Source of the DNA: an uncultured Microbacteriaceae bacterium
Lineage (GTDB): Bacteria; Actinomycetota; Actinomycetes; Actinomycetales; Microbacteriaceae
Length of the DNA stretch: 9,815 nucleotides
Assembly (NCBI GenBank): GCA_946481135.1
Contig: CAMLMQ010000104.1
Location: forward strand, 1-9,815
Direction: 5' to 3'
Under the pieces are notes generated by a model that saw nothing but the letters and a program-made list of their open reading frames with translations, was not told the DNA's origin and did no database searches. Within the stretch, counting starts at the first letter, position 1. The number at the start of each line of letters is the position of its first letter. Shown here piece after piece: positions 5,257 through 9,815 of the stretch. A program made the position numbers and the translations under genes.

Positions 5257-6039
5257 TCACCAGGTCGCGTCGCCCCGGATGACGGCGTCCGACCCGCCGT
5301 CGATGAAGACGACCTGACCGCACAGGTGGGCGTTCTCCTCGCTCGTCAGCCAGGCGAGGAGGTAGCCGGCGTCCCGCGGCTCGAAGATTCCCCCGAGGGG
5401 CATCGGCACCATCTTGAGCAGCGCCGTGCGCGCCTCCTCGGTGGCGGTGAGACCCGCGGTCATCGGGGTCGCAACGACGCCGGGAGCGATCGCGTTGAGC
5501 GGGATCGATGCTCCGGCCCACTCGTCGGTCGGCGCGGTGCGGCGGATCCAACGCGCGAGCGCACGCTTCGTCGTGCCATAGATGAGGTTCGCCTGGTCGC
5601 CGCCGGCCTTCTCCAGTTCGAGCGCCCGGTGATGCGCGGCCGGCTCGTCGTGCGCCAGGAGGGCGTCGAGCAGCTCGTCGTCCGGCGGGAAGAGCGACGC
5701 CATCGACGCCGTCGCGACGGCACGCGGCGCGGGCGACCCCGCGAGGAGCGGCCGCAGGCCGTCGAGGGTCGCCAACGCACCGAAGTAGTTGACCGCGACG
5801 GTGGCCGCCGTCGGCGACGCCAGCCCCGCGTTCGCGATGATCGCGTCGATGTGTCCGTCGGTGAGCTCGCCGACCTTCGCGACCATCGCCGCGCGGCCGT
5901 CGGGGGTGGAGAGGTCGGCGGCGACGTCGGTGGACGCCAGGTCGACGCCGACGACCCGATGGCCGCGTTCGACAAGCAACTCCGACGTCGCCTTGCCGAT
6001 CCCGCTCGCCGCTCCGGTCACTACATAGGTGCGTGTCAT
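5257..6039 (-). CDS. SDR-family oxidoreductase, 3-alpha-hydroxysteroid dehydrogenase/carbonyl reductase-like
   Basis: A classical 260-residue short-chain dehydrogenase. It has the nucleotide-binding TGAASGIG (residues 8-15), Asp33 at the end of strand 2 (which favours NAD over NADP), ADLSTPDGR (41-49), NAG (70-72), VNYFGA (83-88), Ser112, and the catalytic Tyr154 and Lys158 in YGTTK. The long insert between Ser112 and Tyr154, the VNYFGA segment and the ending FIDGGSDAVIRG resemble HsdA of Comamonas (3-alpha-HSD/carbonyl reductase), recalled from memory, where the triad is Ser114-Tyr155-Lys159. The real substrate may be another ketone, alcohol or xenobiotic carbonyl. ATG 6039 is fixed by the family N-terminus. 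No Shine-Dalgarno sequence is seen. The gene lies 64 bp downstream of rlmN on the same strand, with a small hairpin between, so cotranscription is possible but unproven. Confidence 0.88.
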   Translation of the reverse strand: MTRTYVVTGAASGIGKATSELLVERGHRVVGVDLASTDVAADLSTPDGRAAMVAKVGELTDGHIDAIIANAGLASPTAATVAVNYFGALATLDGLRPLLAGSPAPRAVATASMASLFPPDDELLDALLAHDEPAAHHRALELEKAGGDQANLIYGTTKRALARWIRRTAPTDEWAGASIPLNAIAPGVVATPMTAGLTATEEARTALLKMVPMPLGGIFEPRDAGYLLAWLTSEENAHLCGQVVFIDGGSDAVIRGDATW

Positions 6040-6084
6040 GGGGAGAGTCTGCGGTCCGCCGGGCCGGTCGCCCCGGGTCGAAAG

Positions 6085-6098
6085 TCCCGCAAGCGGGA
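6085..6098 (-). terminator. Small hairpin after rlmN, possible weak terminator
   Basis: TCCCGC and GCGGGA flank two bases, allowing a 5-bp stem with a 4-base loop, followed on the minus strand by CTTTCG. It starts 5 bases after the rlmN stop codon and precedes the SDR gene. It may attenuate read-through rather than stop it. Confidence 0.35.
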
Positions 6099-6103
6099 GA
6101 AGC

Positions 6104-7330
6104 TCAGGCGTCGTCGGCGGCGGCGAGCTGCCCGCACGCGCCGTCGATCTCCGTGCCGCGCGTGTCGCGCAGCGTCGTCGGGATGCCCTTCGCCTCAAGC
6201 CGACGCACGAACTCGTCCTGAACGGCCGGGGAGCTCGCCGTCCAGATCGATCCCGGCGTCGGGTTGAGCGGGATCGGGTTGACGTGCACCCACCCACGGC
6301 CGCGGGCGTTGAGCTTGTCGCCGAGCAGGTCGGCGCGCCAGCCGTGGTCGTTCATGTCCTTGATGAGGGCGTACTCGATCGACACGCGCCGCTTCGTCGC
6401 GTCGAAGTAGGCGCGCGCGGCATCGAGCACCTCGTCGACCTTCCAGCGCGAGTTCACCGGGATGAGCTCGTCGCGCAGCTCGTCGTCCGGGGCATGCAGC
6501 GACAGCGCGAAGGTGACCGGGATGTCCTCTGCCGCGAGCTTGCCGATGGCCGGAGCGAGTCCGACCGTCGAGACGGTGATGCCGCGCGCACTCATCCCGA
6601 GCCCCTCGGGCTGCGGCGCGACCATCGTGCGGATGGCGCGCATCACCCGCGCGTAGTTGGCGAGCGGCTCGCCCATGCCCATGAAGACGATGTTCGACAC
6701 GCGCTCGGCCGAGTGGTCGCCCGCCTTCTTGCCGCCGAGCTGTCCGTCGGCGATGACGCGGTTGGCCCGCACGACCTGGTCGACGATCTCCGCCGTCGAG
6801 AGGTTGCGGGTGAGCCCCGCCTGACCGGTCGCGCAGAACGGACAGTTCATGCCGCATCCCGCCTGGCTCGAGATGCACAGGGTGATGCGGCCCGGGTAGC
6901 GCATGAGCACCGACTCGACGAGAGCCCCGTCGTGCAGCTTCCAGAGGAACTTGATCGTGTCGCCGCGATCGGTCTCCAGACGGCGCAGCTCGGTGAGCAA
7001 CGTCGGGAGCAGTCCGGCGACGAGGTCGGCGCGACCGGCGGCCGGCAGGTCCGACATGACGGCCGGGTCGGACGTGTAGTGCGTGAAGTAGTGGGTGGCG
7101 AGCTGCTTCGCGCGGAAGGGCGGCATGCCGAGTGCGGCGACCTTCTCGCGCCGCTCCTCCGGGGTCCAGTCGGCGAGATGCTCGGGCGGCTTGCCGCGCT
7201 TCGGGCTCGCGAACTGCAGCAGCGGACGGCCGTCGGTGTCGAGCTTCTGCGACCAGCCCTCCGTCGCCGGACGCACCTGGCGGGCGCCGGGTTGCTCGCC
7301 GGTCGAGGCGAGGCGGATGGGGGTGGTCAT
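6104..7330 (-). CDS. rlmN: Dual-specificity 23S rRNA/tRNA adenine-C2 methyltransferase RlmN
   Basis: A 408-residue radical-SAM enzyme that methylates C2 of A2503 in 23S rRNA and A37 in some tRNAs. The [4Fe-4S] cluster motif CGMNCPFC supplies Cys159, Cys163 and Cys166. Cys152, seven residues before it, and Cys399 in the C-terminal DGACGQL match the two catalytic cysteines of E. coli RlmN (Cys118 and Cys355). GMGEP (218-222), VSTVG (253-257) and [10 protein letters not shown] (351-360) are also typical. The first 40 residues or so form a lead-in longer than in E. coli, as in relatives from Microbacteriaceae. ATG 7330 overlaps the stop of the quinone oxidoreductase gene (ATGA). The upstream GGAGGG is only about one base from the ATG, so translation probably depends on coupling. 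The open frame continues upstream to 8383, but that is shadow sequence of the neighbouring gene. Confidence 0.97.
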   Translation of the reverse strand: MTTPIRLASTGEQPGARQVRPATEGWSQKLDTDGRPLLQFASPKRGKPPEHLADWTPEERREKVAALGMPPFRAKQLATHYFTHYTSDPAVMSDLPAAGRADLVAGLLPTLLTELRRLETDRGDTIKFLWKLHDGALVESVLMRYPGRITLCISSQAGCGMNCPFCATGQAGLTRNLSTAEIVDQVVRANRVIADGQLGGKKAGDHSAERVSNIVFMGMGEPLANYARVMRAIRTMVAPQPEGLGMSARGITVSTVGLAPAIGKLAAEDIPVTFALSLHAPDDELRDELIPVNSRWKVDEVLDAARAYFDATKRRVSIEYALIKDMNDHGWRADLLGDKLNARGRGWVHVNPIPLNPTPGSIWTASSPAVQDEFVRRLEAKGIPTTLRDTRGTEIDGACGQLAAADDA

Positions 7331-8349
7331 CCCTCCAGGGTACCGACGTCGATGAGCACCTTGCCGGTCACCCCGGCTTCGACCGCGTCGTGGGCGTCGG
7401 CGGTGCGCTCGAGCGGGAAGCGGTGGAGCGGCAACCCGGCCGTCTCCCCCACCGGCAGCGCGTCGATCGCCGCGACGACATCCGCGGCCGCCGTCGCGAG
7501 GGCGGCAGGAGGCACGGTGTACAGCAGCACGAACTGCAGGCGCGCGTTGAGCGTCATGTACTCCCGCACGGGAAGCTCGAACGGCGTGTTGCCGTCGTTC
7601 GCGTAGATCGAGATCGTGCCGGCGGGCTTCAGCACGGCGCGGTCGAGGGCCGCGTTGGCGCCGGCGGCGACTTCGACGATCAGATCGACTCCGCCGGGGG
7701 CGTGACCGCGGATGCGGTCGACGGCGTCCGCGGCTCGGTAGTCGATGGTCGCGGTGGCCCCCGCGGCCGAGGCGAGCGCCGCCTTCTCGGGCGTCGAGGT
7801 GGTGGCGAGCACCGTCGCGCCCGCCCAGCGGGCGAGCTGGATGGCGGCGTGGCCGACGGCGCCCGCTCCGCCCGCGACGAGCACCGTCGCGCCCGTGAGC
7901 GCACCCGGGGCGAGAGCCGTCGGGAAGCCCTCCGCGACCGTCAGCGCCCGATGCGCCGTCACGGCGGGGACGCCGAGGCTCGCGCCGACATCGAAGGAGG
8001 CGGAGGCCGGCAACGGGTGCACGCGTTCGCGCGGGAGCACGGTGAGCTCCTGCGCCGTGCCGCCCAGCGGGTTCTCGTGGGCGGCGAGCATCATCCAGAC
8101 GCGATCGCCGACGGCGAGCCCCTCGACGCCGGGGCCGACCGCCTCCACGACGCCGGCCCCATCCTGGTTGGGCACCGACCGGGGCTCCCCGCCGGCGGTC
8201 GCACCGACGCGGCGCTTCCAATCGGTCGGGTTGACGCCCGAGACGGCGACGCGCACGCGCACCTGGCCCGTTCCGGGGACCTCGGGTTCGCGGTCGACGA
8301 GGCGCAGAACGTCGGAGGCGCCGGTTCCTTCGTAGACGATGGATCGCAT
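7327..8349 (-). CDS. MDR-family NADPH:quinone oxidoreductase
   Basis: A 340-residue medium-chain dehydrogenase/reductase of the zinc-free quinone oxidoreductase type. The GroES-like N-terminal half has [15 protein letters not shown] (36-50) and [16 protein letters not shown] (60-75). The Rossmann half has [20 protein letters not shown] (starting at 154), with the AGGAGAVG nucleotide loop at 159-166, and the C-terminus ends in a TGKVLIDVG strand (328-336). There are no cysteines at all, so neither catalytic nor structural zinc can bind through Cys. It would reduce quinones or activated alkenes with NADPH, and the physiological substrate is unknown. ATG 8349 fits the family start ([10 protein letters not shown]). 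The ribosome site is weak (GGACGG directly before). An out-of-frame ATG at 8357 is not used. Its stop overlaps the rlmN start, so the two are cotranscribed. Confidence 0.92.
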   Translation of the reverse strand: MRSIVYEGTGASDVLRLVDREPEVPGTGQVRVRVAVSGVNPTDWKRRVGATAGGEPRSVPNQDGAGVVEAVGPGVEGLAVGDRVWMMLAAHENPLGGTAQELTVLPRERVHPLPASASFDVGASLGVPAVTAHRALTVAEGFPTALAPGALTGATVLVAGGAGAVGHAAIQLARWAGATVLATTSTPEKAALASAAGATATIDYRAADAVDRIRGHAPGGVDLIVEVAAGANAALDRAVLKPAGTISIYANDGNTPFELPVREYMTLNARLQFVLLYTVPPAALATAAADVVAAIDALPVGETAGLPLHRFPLERTADAHDAVEAGVTGKVLIDVGTLEG

Positions 8350-8411
8350 CCGTCCATCGTGACACCGTCCGCCCTCGTGGCACCGCCGACCCGGCGCGCG
8401 CCGCGTGCGCC

Positions 8412-8426
8412 GCCCCGTTGTGGGGC
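8412..8426. repeat. Short inverted repeat in the QOR/kinase divergent region
   Basis: GCCCC (8412-8416) and GGGGC (8422-8426) flank GTTGT, giving a 15-bp dyad 25 bp before the -10 box of the kinase gene. It could be a regulator site for the divergent pair. In such GC-rich DNA a 5-bp dyad arises easily by chance. Confidence 0.25.
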
Positions 8427-8450
8427 TGCTGCGCGTCGACGAGTGCGCGC

Positions 8451-8456
8451 TAGTTT
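8451..8456 (+). promoter_or_regulatory. -10 box of an apparently leaderless histidine kinase gene
   Basis: TAGTTT fits TAnnnT and is followed by exactly 6 bases and ATG 8463, so transcription should start at the ATG. No Shine-Dalgarno sequence is present. The geometry is the same as at the TetR gene. No convincing -35 box is seen. Confidence 0.5.
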
Positions 8457-8462
8457 GCCGAC

Positions 8463-9815
8463 ATGACCGTGCAGCGCTCGGCCGCGCTGCGGCGCGCGGC
8501 CACGGCCCCGACGGCCGACCGCGTCGTCACCGTGCTCCTGGTCTCGACGCTCATCGTCAATGTCGTCTACGTCGTGGGCCTTGTCGCGGGCGGAGGCACG
8601 CCGACACCTCTCGTCAACGTGGGCGTCGCACTCGCAACGCAGTGGATCCCCGCCGCCGTCTTCTGGATCGTCGCCGCCTCGACCGCGGTCGCGCGACTGC
8701 CGGTTCTGCTCGCGGCGGCCGGGGTCACCTTCACCGCGCTCGGCGACACCTACTACTCGCTCGCGATGGACGCCGACGGGTACCTCCCGTTCCCCTCACC
8801 GGCCGACGCCGCCTACCTGCTCTTCTACCCGCTCATGATCGCCGCCGTCGTGCTCCTCCTCCGTGGGCGGCTCCACGGTGTGCGGGGGCTGGTGCTGCTG
8901 GAGACGGGGGTGGCCGCCCTCGGCGCGGCGGCTGTTCTCGAAGTCGTGCTCGACCCGGTGATCCGCAGCGCCGTGACGGGTGGCGGCGACGCTCTCGCGT
9001 CAGCCGTCGCACTGTCATACCCGGTACTCGACCTCGTCCTCCTGGCGGTCATCGCGGGCGTCATCTCCCTCCCGACGATCCGCATCGGCCGACGGTGGTG
9101 GGCGCTCGTGTCGGGCCTGGTCGTGTTCGCCGTCGCCGACGTCGTGTATGCGCTGCTCGAGAGCGATGCCGCCTACCTCGCCGGGATGCCGCTGGACGCG
9201 GCGTGGGCGATCGGCCTCGGACTGCTCGCGTGGTGGGTCGCGGGGGTACCCGGATCCCAGGAGCGCGAGGTCCCGACTGCGCCGCGGAGGCTGGTGATGC
9301 CGGTACCGGCGATCGCGGTCGTCGCCGGGCTGTGCGTGCTGGTCGCGGGAACGCGGATGGAGGTGTCGCTCGTCGCGGTCGTGCTCGCGACCCTGACCGT
9401 CGCGCTGGGCGCGCTGCCTCTCGTCTTCCGGCAGGCCCTCCTCGGGCGGATGCTCTCGGCCCGCGACGAGGCCATGCGCCGCCTGAGCGCCCTCGACCGG
9501 GCGAAGACCGAGATCATGGTGACGATGAACCACGAGTTCCGCACGCCGCTCACCACGATCGCGGGGCACGTCGAACTGCTCGTCGACGGCGGAGCGGGCG
9601 AGCTCCCGCCGGCCGCCGTGAGCGCGCTGCAGACGGTCGAGCGCAACGCGGAGCGGCTCGAGTCGCTCATCGACGAGACTCTCGTCGCCGCACGGCTGGA
9701 GGAGGGCGAGGAGTACTTCGCGCGCGAGCCGATCGAACTCGGCGACCTGGTCGCGGCGGCGGTCGAGCGCGTGAGGCCGACGGCGCGGACGCGTGGCGTG
9801 ACGCTCGACGTGGAC
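8463..9815 (+). CDS. Membrane sensor histidine kinase, 3' end missing
   Basis: The frame is open for 451 codons to the window edge, so the C-terminus is missing. Residues 20-325 are mostly membrane: hydrophobic segments at about 21-43, 60-75, 79-95, 117-133, 142-164, 184-203, 212-232, 246-261, 278-296 and 300-322, without a large extracellular domain. A charged helix (324-350) leads into a HisKA dimerisation/phosphoacceptor domain with MNHEFRTPLTTIAGHVELL, where His357 is the phosphorylated residue, and a second helix near 385-415. The ATP-binding domain should follow beyond the window, as should any response regulator. The membrane part contains two copies of a related module (around 90-132 and 221-262). 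The start ATG 8463 sits 6 bases after a -10 box. It is divergent from the quinone oxidoreductase gene. The signal sensed is unknown. Confidence 0.88.
   Translation, partial: MTVQRSAALRRAATAPTADRVVTVLLVSTLIVNVVYVVGLVAGGGTPTPLVNVGVALATQWIPAAVFWIVAASTAVARLPVLLAAAGVTFTALGDTYYSLAMDADGYLPFPSPADAAYLLFYPLMIAAVVLLLRGRLHGVRGLVLLETGVAALGAAAVLEVVLDPVIRSAVTGGGDALASAVALSYPVLDLVLLAVIAGVISLPTIRIGRRWWALVSGLVVFAVADVVYALLESDAAYLAGMPLDAAWAIGLGLLAWWVAGVPGSQEREVPTAPRRLVMPVPAIAVVAGLCVLVAGTRMEVSLVAVVLATLTVALGALPLVFRQALLGRMLSARDEAMRRLSALDRAKTEIMVTMNHEFRTPLTTIAGHVELLVDGGAGELPPAAVSALQTVERNAERLESLIDETLVAARLEEGEEYFAREPIELGDLVAAAVERVRPTARTRGVTLDVD

Noticed and set aside
4978..6267. 429-codon plus-strand frame across the TetR end and SDR gene
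   Set aside because: It is antisense to the SDR gene and made of Arg/Gly/Asp/Val repeats typical of shadow frames.
7331..8383. RlmN extended to 8383 as a 759-residue fusion
   Set aside because: The extra 351 codons are the oxidoreductase gene in another frame; RlmN is full length from ATG 7330.
6029..8466. Long plus-strand frames (6029-7606 and 7132-8466) opposite rlmN and the quinone oxidoreductase
   Set aside because: Both are antisense to genes with complete catalytic motifs and have no motifs of their own.
1..9815. tRNA, rRNA, CRISPR array, insertion sequence, phage genes or riboswitch
   Set aside because: No cloverleaf, regularly spaced repeats, transposase or integrase motifs, target duplications or known riboswitch cores were seen, and the base composition looks even across the window.

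Overview
The window is high-GC, gene-dense DNA from an actinobacterium. The codon choice (GAC, CTC, GTC and GCG dominate), the tightly overlapping start/stop codons, the GTG starts and the RlmN sequence (a long N-terminal lead-in before the catalytic part) all point to the order Micrococcales, most likely the family Microbacteriaceae. This placement is inferred from sequence character, not from a search. The window looks like ordinary chromosome: no insertion sequence, phage gene, CRISPR array, tRNA or rRNA was seen.

Layout, left to right. (1) 1-218: 3' end of a LysR-type regulator. (2) 397-2680, plus strand: a three-gene operon in which a luciferase-like flavin-dependent oxidoreductase, a MarR-type regulator and an NAD(P)H:FMN reductase overlap end to end (TGATG, then ATGA). 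A promoter carrying a MarR-sized inverted repeat lies just upstream. (3) 2697-3128, minus: a small lipoprotein of unknown function, convergent with the operon. (4) 3274-4206, plus: a stand-alone 5'-3' exonuclease of the PolA N-terminal type, divergent from the lipoprotein gene. Three TGAGTG half-sites lie between the two. (5) 4216-4635, minus: a small DUF385/deazaflavin-dependent reductase-like protein, divergent from (6) 4679-5224, plus: a TetR regulator. A palindrome, TAAGTA-N6-TACTTA, sits in their shared 43-bp promoter region. (7) 5257-8349, minus: three genes transcribed in the order MDR quinone oxidoreductase, rlmN, SDR dehydrogenase; the first two overlap by ATGA. (8) 8463-9815, plus: a membrane sensor histidine kinase cut off by the window end after its phosphoacceptor domain.

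How the genes work together. The LLM oxidoreductase and FMN reductase make a plausible two-component flavin monooxygenase, with the reductase supplying FMNH2 and the embedded MarR protein controlling the operon in response to an unknown ligand. The DUF385 protein and TetR regulator look like a second small redox/detoxification unit with its own operator. The quinone oxidoreductase and the HsdA-like SDR flank the housekeeping 23S rRNA/tRNA methyltransferase gene rlmN. Redox and detoxification enzymes with local regulators are the common theme. The substrates cannot be read from the sequence.

No clearly new system was recognised. The most useful leads are the embedded-regulator flavin monooxygenase operon with its conserved-looking C-terminal tail and candidate operator, the internally duplicated membrane sensor of the histidine kinase, two apparently leaderless promoters with identical geometry, and an excess of the word GGATGCC/GGCATCC that seems to override codon preference.
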